DNA of 64,000 bases, from contig JAXIVH010000005.1 of the NCBI GenBank assembly GCA_036785325.1, positions 14,712,225-14,776,224 on the forward strand, given 5' to 3'. Shown piece by piece: positions 1-12,674 of this stretch (within the stretch, counting starts at the first letter, position 1; each line of letters opens with the position of its first letter). The translations under genes were made by a program, and so were the position numbers. The notes under the pieces were generated by a model. That model saw only the letters and a program-made list of their open reading frames with translations, searched no databases and was not told the DNA's origin. This DNA comes from Urophycis tenuis. Taxonomy: Eukaryota > Chordata > Actinopteri > Gadiformes > Phycidae.

Positions 1-754
1 TCAAGTCAATATTGCTCAAAAAGCAGACACTAAAATAAGCATCCTTCATGTGAGGGACTCTACCATGGCAACTTAACCGTGCCTTAATTAGCCGAATAAC
101 AGGGCACAGGGGGCCCCTCTCCCAGAGCTCGGGCCCCCGGGACAGATGAGTATGCACAAGAGCGTGTGTGTGTGTGTGTGTGTGTGGCAGGGGGGGGGGG
201 GCGAGGGAGAGCGAGGTTAGACAGCATGGTGCGAGCGAATGAGACGCGACAGGGAGAGACACCCTGTACATGGAGGACGTTGTTGTTAGACCTGAGGTGT
301 AACAACACCCACACTGCGTCTGCCCAGGGCTGGCTGACGGGGACAAATATTATGAGAGGTGGAGTCACATACAATGTGCTGCCCATGTTTGGTGCCGGAT
401 CCCAGAGGTGCTTGGCTATAGAAGGAGGATGCAAATCATACAGATTCATACACTGGCTATTGTCTGCGTAGAACAGACCCCCCCCTCAACCCGGCACCCT
501 CGTATCACTTACATCAATACTTACTTATCAATGACATAATAAAGGTGTCGGAAGAGGACGAGAGACAAAGACAGACAGGAAAACAGAGAGAGAAGGGCAG
601 AGAGATGAGGGAGAGCAGTGGGAGAGAGAGAGAGCACAGCATGGATGGACTGCAGATGTCAAACGAGTCTAGTATCCGCACAGCATGTCCGTGCCATGCA
701 CCGTCCACACGGAAAGCACAGTGACGTCACCTTGTGTTTGTGTATGAGTAAGCC
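1..754. other. Gene-free unique sequence with a short TG tract
   Basis: No supported gene. A (TG) tract of about 24 bp near 163-186 is followed by a G run near 190-200. The stretch 545-640 is purine-rich (GAGA-like). The open frames here have low-complexity composition and no recognisable domain. Confidence 0.5.
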
Positions 755-767
755 TGTGCGTGTGTGC

Positions 768-832
<65 letters not shown>

Positions 833-915
833 CGTGTGCGTGCGTGTGTGTGCGTGTGTGTGCGTGCGAGTGTGTGTGCGCGAGTGTGTGTGTGTGTGTG
901 CATGTGTGCATGTGC

Positions 916-978
<63 letters not shown>
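755..978. repeat. Compound (TG)n/(TGCG)n microsatellite
   Basis: About 220 bp of alternating TG with CG-containing interruptions in the middle. Open frames over it encode only Cys-Val or Thr-His repeats and are not genes. Confidence 0.95.
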
Positions 979-980
<2 letters not shown>

Positions 981-1531
981 CAGGACCCACAGATACTAAG
1001 TGTTTGGCAGAGTGTGTGAACATGTGAACATTGAGTGTTTTTTGTGTGATCTTTTTTTTTACCTCTGATGGTGCGGCTCCCTTTTCAAAGTGAACACGAT
1101 GTCAGATGAGCCCCATCTGGAATAATCCACTGCATCCCCCACCCTTATCTAGTCAGCCCATAACCCACCAGGCTTGTTGTGGGGCCGACACTATTACCCT
1201 GGCATTCACTCAAACACACAGGACTTGGACAGTGTCATTGTTTGATTTCATTAGCCTAATGAGACCCAGCTTGACAATAGCCCCTGTGTCTCCGTTTTAA
1301 TGACAGCATCGAAGAAGGTCATGCTATATACATGTTGTAGAATATTTAAAGTTGTTACGTTATTTTTGCCCAACTTATCATGTGTTTCGCAGAAGAGGTT
1401 TAATGGCAACATTTTGGCGCAAAATGTGGGACAATTATTGCAATGAAATTAGCAATTCAGTTTAACTGTTCGTAACGTTGGCCCCAAAACAGACATAAAA
1501 AGAAGGAGCCAAAAACCACATGGTGTTTATA
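979..1531. other. Gene-free unique sequence
   Basis: Non-repetitive sequence of about 550 bp with a short T run near 1051-1059. I see no exon, splice-flanked frame or RNA gene. Confidence 0.4.
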
Positions 1532-1578
1532 GTGTGTGTGTGTGTGTGTGTGTGTACATGTGTGTGTATGCGTGTCCA

Positions 1579-1666
<88 letters not shown>

Positions 1667-1668
1667 CA

Positions 1669-1721
<53 letters not shown>

Positions 1722-1767
1722 GTGTATGACTATGGGTCGGTGTGTATGTGTGTGTGCGTGTGTGCAT
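1532..1767. repeat. (TG)n microsatellite
   Basis: About 235 bp of TG repeats interrupted by short CATG-like variants. The segment tgACTATGGGTC occurs twice at its right edge, which suggests slippage or local duplication. Confidence 0.95.
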
Positions 1768-2667
1768 GACTATGGGTCTGTGTGTCTGTTTTTGCAATCT
1801 GTCCGTCTGTCTGTCTGTTTTAAATATAGAGGAACAGGCCCATAATTTTCCGCTTGGATGACTCCCATGTGAATAAACATTTCAATTACGGTGAATCAGA
1901 GACGTAGCGAGGAGAGAGTCATGCAGACACGGAACACAAACAGGCAGAAACTCTGTTCCCGGAGATGTTCTCCTTGTTGCTCCTCCACCGTCTTTACTCT
2001 GAACGGGTGATAATAAACATCTCCATGTGCATAGACATGATAAACATCTCCATCTACATATACATGTGCTGACTGTAGAGCCAATGAATCAATATCCAGC
2101 ACTGCACTTTTCTGCAATCCAAAGAAATAGAAAAATCATTTTAGAGGATGAAGATGATGATGTCGCAACAATACATTTTCAACATTTGAAAGATACAATT
2201 TATCTAATTAAGAATATGATTTAAGCATGATATTCCATATGGCAGAATCCATCCTCCCATCACAAACTTACTAACTACTACAAAATGATACACAATATGC
2301 TAGAGGTTCCTATTTATGTTTAAAAAGGAATAACACAACATCACACAGAATATATTCTGTGTGATGTTCTATTCATCATATATTCTTCATCCTTCAAACC
2401 TTACCAAGACAAACAAAAGAGTCAACAGTGTAGCGCAAGGGATTCAGCCTAATGTTTACCTCTGAACGTCCACACCTTTGTCCCCAGAGATGACTCCTGG
2501 ATGCCAGACGACTGGGGGGCACTGGGGGGAGGGGGGGGGGGGGGGGGGGGGTGGCTGGGGGTTAGGGGTTTAAGCGGGGAGGCCCTCCAACAAAAGAAGA
2601 ATCAAAATGGCATTACTCCTGTGTCTTCCCCAGCAGGTGGGGAGGGAGTGGAGGGCTTGTGGAAAGG
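1768..2667. other. Gene-free sequence containing a perfect palindrome and a G run
   Basis: No gene. It holds a 32-bp perfect palindrome at 2337-2368 and an uninterrupted G run at about 2531-2551. Confidence 0.5.
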
Positions 2668-2689
2668 GTGTGTGTGTGTCCCTGTACGC

Positions 2690-2724
<35 letters not shown>

Positions 2725-2755
2725 CGTGCGTGTGTGCGTGTGTGCGTGTGTGTGC

Positions 2756-2788
<33 letters not shown>

Positions 2789-2810
2789 CCTGTTTGTGTG
2801 TGTGTGTGTG

Positions 2811-2875
<65 letters not shown>

Positions 2876-2906
2876 GTGTGCCTGTGTGTGTGTGTGTGTG
2901 TGTGTG
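2668..2906. repeat. Compound (TG)n microsatellite
   Basis: About 240 bp of TG with TGCG and TGCC interruptions. Confidence 0.95.
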
Positions 2907-3847
2907 CTATTGTTTGGCCCTCATTTACTTAAAAAGAGATCCAGGGCAAGCCACCCATGATCCACCCCACCCATGCTTAGTCGGGGGAGGGGGAGGGAGG
3001 GGTGAGGGGTGAGGTGTGTTGAAATCTCCTCCGCTTGGAAAACTATCCTTGCTGTGCTTGGCTTGTTTGTGCTCGATTGTCTCGATAAGATGGGTCATAT
3101 GAATTGTTTTGCACGGGGGGGGGGGGGGGGGGGGGGTGCTCCACTTTACTGGAAGTGCTGCTATGTGTTGCGTGCTCCGTGTGTGTGAACATCCGTCGCC
3201 AAGGTAATGCCTTGACGCAGCAGGACAGGGTGTCTGTACCGTGTGCTGATAAGGGGCGCAGGAAAACATACGAGGCGGGAAGTGCAGAGGGAAACCCCGG
3301 GACCAGAGAAAATAACGGAGAGAAACGAAAGGAAAGGAGTCGAAATAACACGGGCATGGGTACAGTCAGACGAGTAGAGGCACCCCAGAGCTTTTGTTGT
3401 GCTGCATATCAAATGACTGAACACTGAGATGTTAGCGTCGCTACGTCCTTACTAAGAGGAATTCCTCTTGTGTTTTCCTCGGCGCTCGTAAAAAAGGCAG
3501 AAGAGAGAGAGAGAGAGAGCAAGCGAGCTGAAAACGAGCCCTAATCCCTGTAACACTATCACGTTAACCCATTTCCACCTTCCGCTCTCTGCACTTCAAT
3601 CCATTGTCCACATTGTTGGGCTTCATGTTCCTACATGAGCAAGTTGCAGCAAAGAGAAAAGCCTGGCTCTGCATGACATGCATCACCTGTACTACAGTTA
3701 CCCATGGTGATTGCTCTGTATCATATCAAAGAAATATAATCTAGAGTTAGAGATGTTGTGGGCTGTGTTACTGAATGAATGCAGGCCTATTGATCAATTA
3801 GCGAATGAGTGTGCCCAAATCATGGGTTCGAAGCAACATCTGGCATT
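2907..3847. other. Gene-free sequence with a G run
   Basis: Mostly unique sequence. A G run of about 22 bases lies at 3115-3136 and a short GA tract near 3500. No supported coding region. Confidence 0.4.
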
Positions 3848-4010
3848 GTAAAGGGGCATTTAGCAGACGCTTTTGTACAAAACGACTTACAATCAGTACA
3901 TTTGTGGGGTTGTGGACATGTGGACAGTTGGAGGAGGGGGGTGAAGGGGATCGAACCGACGACCCTACGGTCAGCGGATGACCCGCTCGACCCACTGAGC
4001 TACTGCCGCA
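3848..4010 (-). mobile_element. tRNA-derived SINE
   Basis: Read on the minus strand, this has an RNA polymerase III A box (TAGCTCAGTGG, 4002-3992) followed by a B box (GGTTCGATCCC, 3957-3947) at tRNA-like spacing. After the tRNA-like head comes a tail ending in AAAAGCGTCTGCTAAATGCC, a type of tail shared by many fish SINEs and L2-like LINEs. Known: such SINEs borrow LINE reverse transcriptase through a shared 3' tail. Inference: a minus-strand insertion. I did not identify a target-site duplication. Confidence 0.75.
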
Positions 4011-4714
4011 TGGTCTTATCCTTACCGTCTTATCGCTATCCCCTAGCTTAAGACATTCAGCCATGCTTTCAAACACATATCGTCTGTCCCAGAGCAACAC
4101 TCAGCACTATGAGCAGAAATGAGTTCAACTTCAATGTCTTGTACTTTAATTCACTTTCTGCAACTGTCAGGTTTTGCCAGTACCGATTTAAATAGAAATG
4201 CTTTTAATATCAGAATGCTCATTTAGAAAAATAAACCATTATCATAATCTTATCGCATTCATAATAATCACATGGGTTTGCCTTATGTTTATTAACTCTA
4301 ATATCAACATTCACTAAATAACGGCTCAGAAGAATCAGCATACAACCTATATGTTTTTTTTTTATTCCACATCTCATTTGCTCCTGGTAAACAAAACACC
4401 CAAAAACCAGTTTGCAACTCGCCAGACATTAATGCAGCCCGGTAGATGTGATCCGCCAAGCTCCATCCATCATTCAGCCCTACGGATCGCCCTCTGACAG
4501 CTTGATGGATGGCAGGGAGAAAAGGATAAAGAAGGAACACACAATGGCCTACCATCCTGCTTGTTGTGAGCCCTTTATGTACACCAGAGCACTGTGCTCC
4601 CAGGTCACCACTGGAGACAGTCATATATTCTGTGTATACCTGCACTGGGCACTGCACTAAAAGCTAACCGTACATTATGTGTCCACTAAATGTGCTCCGC
4701 TTGGTTTCCTTTAA

Positions 4715-6825
4715 AGGGGTCATTTTATGCTTTTTCAGTTGTTCCGTTTCCTTTAGTGTGTTATGTAGCTATATCATCCATATAGGCGGTCTGCTAAGCT
4801 GCAATGCTCATAGTTCATGTCAAAGGGAGTCACGCTCTCCACAGAAAACACCTCTCCTGGACTGCCTGAAAGTGCACATTTGCAGTCAGCGTTTACTTCC
4901 ATGATTGTGTTGCGTCAAGTAATCATGGAAGTGCAGGAATCCCGCCTCGAGAGCGGTGGCTGGTGATGTTGGGTGCTGGTAGAGCCATGTAGAGACGACA
5001 CTGTTGTGATGGCTGTGTGAAGGCAAATCCCCTTTGTATGGACCTCCGAAGGAAGATGAAATGAAGAATGGGTAGTTCAATTACATTGGACCATTCCCTT
5101 CATTTTACTGCCTCCTGAACCGGGCACAGAGCTTTGCACCCTGTAGGATCACAGCCTGTGTCTGTAGGACCACACCGAGTGTGGAGTTGGAGTTATGATT
5201 ATGCAAGCTGCAATGTTACCGCTGCAGTAGTTATTTACCAATATTCACCATGCTCGAAGCCAATGTTCTCCTCTCAATTTGTGCCATTAACTAGCTCTGT
5301 TACATGGAGGCTGTTCTCCTTCGACCCAACAGTGTAGTTGTTCCTGAGTTCCACAGCAGGACTGGATGTAATACACGGATATTGTGTTGTTGTGTGTGCA
5401 TGTGTTTACATGCATGTGTGTGGCCAGGCTGTCTTAGGGTGTAAGGGTCCCCACGTCCAAGTACGATGAATGCACTGCCCTGTTTCTTTAAACAGTAATG
5501 TAACATTACAGATATTTGTCATAATTGTCGGCACATATGTACTTTACATATGTACAAGGAAGGTGGATTCAGAAAAGTTATTTCTTGACGGACACAAGGA
5601 GACAATGTGTATGCACTATTCTACAGATTGATGCGGTAGACCTGTAGAGGGGCGACTTTGATTGAGGTCTTTGAGGAACCGATGCCATTTGTGGAGGACT
5701 TTTAGATGATCCCCATACCCAAGGACCTTTCATCCCAGTATGAGGGACTCTTAGAGGAGGCTGCGGTCGCCTGCCATGACCTCCACTTCAGTGAAGGGAA
5801 GCCAACGCACTGCAGCCGGACCGGGAAACTCCTGGGTGTGTTCAGAGTACGACACAAGAAAGGATGACAGCCCTGACATTCCATCCTAAGTAGCTCCAGA
5901 TGACAGTTTGTTAACACTTGAAAAATACACTGTGTAAATATTTGTTATTTTTATTTTGAGAAAAACATTTTTTTTCTCATATCTTCATTATTTATTTGGG
6001 TCTTGTGATACAATGAAAACCTCACTCATCTGATTTTATTTCAGACTGCTCTGTTTCTTTGCCTCAGTCCACAGACAGCTCTATAAATGTTGCCCCACAT
6101 GGTGCATGTATTGTGTTAGAACAGATAGATCATATAACCTTTTACTAAAGGATATTGTAAAGCACAAAGGGTGATGCAGGACACCGACGCAAAGCAGAGG
6201 CTGTAGTAATGCAGTAATTGATGATACTAACTGCTTGCTACCTTTCGTAGTTCTTTGTAGCAGAGGTTTTCCCCTTTGCTTGGCATTGTGGCGCAATCAA
6301 AGTGCACTGTGCAAGTGCACATATGAATGATCAAATAAACACTTCGGTCAGTCAACAAACACACGGCTGTTGTAATAACAGTTCATGTTTACAGTTATTA
6401 CAGTTACAATCACAGTTAGAACAATTAGAATGTTCCATCTGAAATATAAGATAACAACAAAAGAACTACTTTCCACTGTGAAACGCCCTGCTCTGCTCTT
6501 GGTCGCTGAACCAAAGCCAAATGTTATCGGCTGATGTTTACAGCTGCTCGGGACTCAGGGGTGTGAGATCATCATATGCACTAACAATTTGATCAATCAC
6601 GACAGAGTGAGACAGCTGACCAATCAGAGCAGACTGGGCTTTTTTGGGAGGGGGGGGGGCGTAAAAAGACAGGAGCTCCTATGTTGTCAAAGGCTGAAAG
6701 CTGTTCTGCAATGAAGAGTGTGAGGATAATAAGGTGTATTTTTTTAACATTAAAGCATGTAAAGCTATTCTAGTCGTACCCTCAAATTAAATGATAAACC
6801 ACAGACATTGCAAAATATGACCCCT
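4715..6825. mobile_element. Probable non-autonomous DNA transposon with terminal inverted repeats
   Basis: The left end AGGGGTCATTTTATGC (4715-4730) is matched in inverted orientation by GCAAAATATGACCCCT (6810-6825), differing by one small gap. Subterminal sequence (for example the CCAATCAGAGCAG stretch with a G run near 6630-6660) resembles a repeat type I recall as common in fish. No transposase could be recognised inside. Flanking duplications are not clear, so family and exact limits are uncertain. Two separate elements could also explain the pair of ends. Confidence 0.5.
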
Positions 6826-8900
6826 GTAATGTATATGTGTGTGTTTATACATGTACACACCAGCACACTTCCACTTTACATGACACTTTATATTGTTTCA
6901 TTTTAGATTTCAGGGCATACATTTTCAAGATTCCATATTTTGTATTAATATAATCATACTTGTCTTGTACCGGGTACTACTATACCTAGTTTTACGTGTT
7001 GTCTTACAAATGTCATTGCTCAGAACAGCCCGGTGTTTTTCAGTGCACAAAACTCTTGAATCTTGAACAGTAAAGTCAGCACACATCTCACCTCCAAAAA
7101 AAACGGATGCCCTCTCAAGCAGGTATTGTGCATGGTCAAGTATTAGCGGAAATAACAGCCAATAACTTGATAATGGACCCTAACTTTACCTCATGTTAAC
7201 TATTGACATCACTTAAGTAGGTGATTAAAGTAACAAGTAAAAAAAGTGTTGCTTTATTCCCCACACATAAAGCAGCAGACAGTCCAGACGCCACCCTTCA
7301 GAACTGTGTGTTAGAAAACAAGGGTGGAGCCCTGTCACCCACACAACAGCCAATTAGACACAGTGTGGCCACCAGAAGACCCCAGAAGGCCTCATCACAC
7401 GTGGGCATTTGGTGCGTATTTCACTCGATACAGACCAAGGCAGGGCAGTGTAAGCAGAGCCGGGCAATGGAACGCAGCTGTGGACGGGTATATAAACAAA
7501 TTAGCCATGGCCTTTCACTGTGCCTTTTACAGTGTCGCCACCACAGCCACCACACCACCCCTAAATAGTGACCACAGCTCTCTACACCCTGGTGGCAGCT
7601 TTCAAAGAGCCTCCCCACTCGAGTGTGCTTGTGTCAGGGAAAGGCTATTGTGGGTTGTATTTATTCTGTGCATTCCATCAACTGGAGCTTGTATGTTGGT
7701 ATTTTTTGTTGTTGTTACAATAGCAGTCCTGAAGTGTGAAGAGATCCCTGTCTTCATTCGTTATGATACAGGGTTGAACCCTGTGGTAAAACAACATGAT
7801 CATATCTGCTTGAAAGTAAATGGCGTTCTGATGCAGCAGTTAGTTCTCCATAGGCCTTGTTCACCTGGTGAATCCACATTCAGTATCCTCACCCAACCAC
7901 TGTAGAGAACCAACATGACCGCTAAGGTTGTACATGAATACAACCCAAAACCCAAAACACCCCAATGCTTGTCAAACAGTGGGGGGCTTTTTTTATTGTG
8001 TTATTGTGTTTTTTCAAACAGAGTAAGTACTGGTTATTGACAGAAAGGATATCACTAACAACATGTTTCTGTTTTCTGTGTTGACACTTACTTCATGTTT
8101 TCCTTTTACAATTAGAAATACTGTAGGCCAACCTACTAACATCATGCTTGTGTTCCTTGTTAACTAATAGCTAAAAGCTAATAATATACTATAGTATGGG
8201 TCACTCAAATAGGGGGTAACTGTCCAATTACAATAATGACATAGCAATGCTTATCCAACAGACCAAATCAGCCTGCATGGGGAACTGTTTTTCTTAGTTT
8301 AAACAACACTAAAACTAAATAACATATCACTCCCTCTCCATTGGGTCACATGCTACTCATGCCCAGGATTTTGTACACATAAAGTAAACTGGCCTGTTAG
8401 CAAGTCAGTTCCACTATGTAATTAAATCAAGATGACCTCAGCATTTCAGCCCAAAAGGCCATTGGTTAGACAATAACAGCAGTCATTTTATGTTTCATTG
8501 TAATTGTGTCTTTAAAATACAAAGAGTAGGCCTAACATAGCTTTGAATTAGGCCTACTTATAATTTACTTGTTAAAGTAAATGACACATATGCACACATT
8601 ATTGGATTACCTAAAAGTGCTCCATTAGCAGCATCTAGTGGCTTACAGAAGAAAAATGACATAGTCCATCCATCCTTTCATCCATCTATTCATCCATTCG
8701 TCCCTCCATCCAATCATCGATCTCTCATTCTCTCCATCGATCTGTCTATCAGTCCAAACTTAGTAGGGAGTGCCATCTGCTGGTAGACCGACACGTCTCT
8801 TCGTCTATTCCGAAATAATTGGCCGACTTTTAAATAAGCTTAGTTGTGTTATCGGCAGCAGCACCTTTTAATATCAACCGATATATTAATATATATGAAT
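6826..8900. other. Gene-free AT-rich unique sequence
   Basis: An open frame of about 190 codons around 7324-7905 has no recognisable domain and no coding-like context, so I do not call it a gene. A CATC/CCAT-rich patch lies at 8665-8760. The rest is unique AT-rich DNA upstream of the SERF2-like gene. Confidence 0.4.
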
Positions 8901-8924
8901 TTCAAATTACCAGACTGAATTAAC

Positions 8925-9110
8925 GTGATGACGTCATAATGATTCCCGTTGCGCATGCCCACGGCACCAAGAACGCTGCATACAGCGGCAGCTCTGCAGA
9001 ATGTTCTCGAGGCCGGCTCTCGCGATAACTGCTTGATCCCACTACGGAGTCCAATACTGGTACGGCTTGGAGGGAGCAATCGGCCCTTTGGGTGAGAATA
9101 TCTGCAATTC
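8925..9110 (+). promoter_or_regulatory. Probable promoter region of the SERF2-like gene
   Basis: This segment directly upstream of the first coding exon is rich in CpG compared with its AT-rich surroundings. It contains a perfect CRE palindrome TGACGTCA (8929-8936), a near-consensus NRF1 site TGCGCATGCCC (8950-8960) and a TCTCGCGA core (9018-9025). These motifs are established features of TATA-less housekeeping promoters. The transcription start was not determined, and no TATA box stands out at a fitting distance. Confidence 0.5.
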
Positions 9111-9135
9111 GAGAGAAAAGACATCGTCTACAAAA

Positions 9136-10585
9136 ATGACCAGTAGGTATTTTTATATCTCATCATCCTGTACACAATTCTTGATAGGATCTGTCTCACC
9201 ACATTGGTCTATGTTCCATCCATCGTCGTTGTTTTCGTACATTTAGCGTCTGCGAACCGGGCTCCGTCTATGTGCTGGACTCGTCGCAGGCTTGTCGCCA
9301 CGGAACACAACGCACCACAGACCGTCGCTCACTTTGTGTATAATCAGAGGCTCCCGTGGTGTTCAATGTGTGTTCCTTGGTGTCTAGGCTCATGTGTTTA
9401 TGACCCGACAGTTCGTATTCCGGGGTCTTGGTGAAGGTGAGCTGTGTGTAAACAATGTAGTGAGCCTCTCGGCCTTCCGCAGTGCTGATGGTTGGACGAC
9501 CAAGAGATGATAACAACCACTGATTGTTTACATCTCAAACAATAGCTGGTATCCACATTGGAAGTATGTCTTGGTGAAGTGTGTGAAGTGTACTTGGGGT
9601 TCACCTTGTTGCCAACGTACCAGTGAATCCAGCCTTAAACATAAGATAATATAATACAACGTCGTGGGGATTTGTGGTCTCCTGGGCATGTGGTTCTCCA
9701 CCAGAGCCGCTGCCACGTCCACACACCTAAACAGTTTTCATGACCAACAACAATAACCCAAGGCGATTTTCATAAAAGGTTTCCATTTTGTTAACTAATC
9801 ATTCGCGTATGTCCTCTCTCTTCGTATCGATGTGGCCATGTTGATCGAGGCCAGATCCGTGTTTTTGAGTGTAGTACACAGGACAAATAGGTCACTGGAC
9901 CCAACTATTGCGGCCATTGCTGAACGATGTGCATGGCATTCAACCAGATGTATTGCTGTTTAAACGTATTGTCCCTTAGTTGTTTCTCATAGTGCATGTT
10001 TAACACAGCTGATTTGATTGTTATATAGCAATATTTTTATTTCATAGGAATCTTTGCACTATTTTCAGACCTGTGACTTGACCGGCTACTGATCTCGATT
10101 GGGCTCCTTCCCTACCATTTTTCAAGTGTTTTATATGTAGTGGATGATTTAAATGTGTGACATGTATAGGCTAACCATGCACTTATCATTGTAGGAGGAA
10201 ACCAACGTGAGCTTGCACGCCTGAAGAATGCCAAGAAGTCTGGTGAGCAGAGCAAGGGAAAGAAGACCGAAGACGGGCTGTCTGCAGCGGCCCGTAAGCA
10301 GAGGTAAACACACTCTGTGTCCGCCGTGTAAAGCCTGCAGTCCTCCTGAGGGGGGGGGGGGGGGGGGGCGGGGGCGACGTTGGCTTGTTTTCTACTTTCC
10401 TCACAGGAAACACAGCGTGCACATGTGATGGTACGTCAATGTGGAGTTCATGGAGGTGAACTGTGACAAAGTGTCTAACGTGTTCCGCATGACTCCTCTT
10501 CTTCTGCAGGGACGCTGAGATAATGCAGCAGAAGCAGAAGAAAGCGAACGACACCGGTGCAAAGGGAACTGAACCGGCTAAATAA
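9136..10585 (+). CDS. serf2: SERF2-type small EDRK-rich factor
   Basis: Three coding exons: 9136-9142, 10195-10303 and 10510-10585, 63 residues in total. Exon 1 encodes only Met-Thr plus one base and ends at a GTAGGT donor; exons 2 and 3 begin after TTGTAG and CTGCAG. Phases join correctly. The product starts MTRGNQRELARLKN and contains DGLSAAARKQRDAEIMQQKQ, matching the SERF family signature, closest in my memory to SERF2. SERF proteins are small, highly charged factors that bind amyloid-prone proteins and nucleic acids and alter aggregation. The length agrees with vertebrate SERF2 (about 59 residues). The C-terminal tail (NDTGAKGTEPAK) is less charged than I recall for the mammalian form. 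The start is fixed by the family N-terminus. Intron 1 is about 1.05 kb; intron 2 is about 0.2 kb and holds a 19-base G run. Confidence 0.93.
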
Positions 10586-10905
10586 TGGCGACCCCCGCCC
10601 CCATGAACAGCACCCGGTTCAACTTTTCTTCCTGACGTGTATGAGAATATTCTAGACTTAAACCATCAACGATCCTACAACCCCCTCCTGTGGCAGTTGA
10701 CATTGCTTGTTGCTTATTGGAATTGTCTTTTTTGTTCTGGTGAAATAGAAAGTCTGAGCAAGTAGACGGCCAGCCAACCCTGATACCGCATGTCTCGTTC
10801 AGGGATGATCAGTGGTATAGGCTCCAAGAGAACAATGGAACAACGGTTCACATTTACATGTTGATTGTGTATTTTTATATCAAAATGACCCCTTATAAGG
10901 ATCCA

Positions 10906-10911
10906 AATAAA
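10906..10911 (+). terminator. Polyadenylation signal AATAAA
   Basis: Canonical hexamer about 320 bases after the SERF2-like stop codon. It is followed by a GT/T-rich stretch (TTGAGTTCTTCTGTGTTGCTGTG region), as expected for a cleavage site. Confidence 0.6.
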
Positions 10912-11703
<792 letters not shown>

Positions 11704-12639
11704 ACAATCCATAGCTACGTGAGAAAGTCATGACAGCGATTTGAAATATTTAATGGTCTCTGTCTAATATAAATTAATGTAAAACAAATGGTTATCAATA
11801 GGCCTACATTTAAATTAAACACCCTTTTTTTCAACCAATAAACATTTTAGTTGAACCCCTACTCTAAAGTGTATCTTTAGAGTCATATCATACATCAATG
11901 TACATGATGTATGTATATGTACGTGAAGACGGATGTTCAATAACGTCAGGCATTTTGTTTGACAGGAGGGTGGGAATGATGCATTGATATGATAACCTAA
12001 TATACTGATGTAAATATATATATTCATGCATTTCAGACCACAATGTTATTAAAAGTGGTCGTCCCACATCAACGTCCTCCATGACCGTAAACCCAAGTTA
12101 GCCCAGTTGCACTGATGTCACTTGCCCAGCAGATGGAAGTGTAACTCCACCATGTTCAACGGTCTCTACAGTTGGATGCAGTGGGCTGGCATACGGACCA
12201 GATACGGACCAAATCCTTCGTGGCGGTGATTAGGGCCGACTGCTGCGGCGACGTGGGAGCGTCACTTACTCACTTGTGACGACATGTTGTGAACTTTAGC
12301 CACTTCCTCGTGGCAGGGTTGTACAGCTCTGGAAAGGGCATCAAAGTGGCAATCAGTCTCTTGATCCCCGCAACATGACGTCGGGTTGCGTTTCGCTCCA
12401 GGCAGAGGCCACAGCCCCTGCGGCCCCAACCGCTGCAGTTTAAAGCACTACCGCCATTCAAATGAACCGATGAACTGGGGTTTTCTGAATCAGGCCTTAG
12501 AATGGTGACAATATTGGCCCAGTTTACACAGTGTTTTTCTCTGACAGAAAAGCGCTGCCAGGGTTGTGTCCCGGAATGAAACGCTAGTGCGGCGAGAGAA
12601 AAAGACGCTGTTTGTTTTTATGACAACATAGCATCACTC
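11704..12639. other. Gene-free sequence with two adjacent hairpins
   Basis: Two perfect 9-bp stems occur side by side: ACTCTAAAG/CTTTAGAGT (11861-11883) and CATACATCA/TGATGTATG (11889-11913). No coding region is supported up to the LINE at about 12.64 kb. Confidence 0.4.
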
Positions 12640-12674
12640 TGACTGCTGTTGGGCCGTGGTATTGGGGGTCGAAC

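Noticed and set aside
618..1027. Overlapping open frames of Cys-Val or Thr-His repeats over the TG tracts (also at 1457-1845, 2501-3012, 45505-45981, 50584-51442, 56027-57126, 60670-61456)
   Set aside because: These are translations of dinucleotide repeats, open in several frames at once, with no domain or splice context.
3798..4100. Minus-strand 100-codon frame
   Set aside because: It runs through the tRNA-derived SINE and is not a gene.
7324..7905. 193-codon open frame on +
   Set aside because: No recognisable domain, low conservation appeal, no splice or promoter context; a chance frame in unique DNA is likelier.
12270..12461. 63-codon minus-strand frame with GRRGCGLCLERN
   Set aside because: No family recognised; it could be an edge of the neighbouring repeat but cannot be supported.
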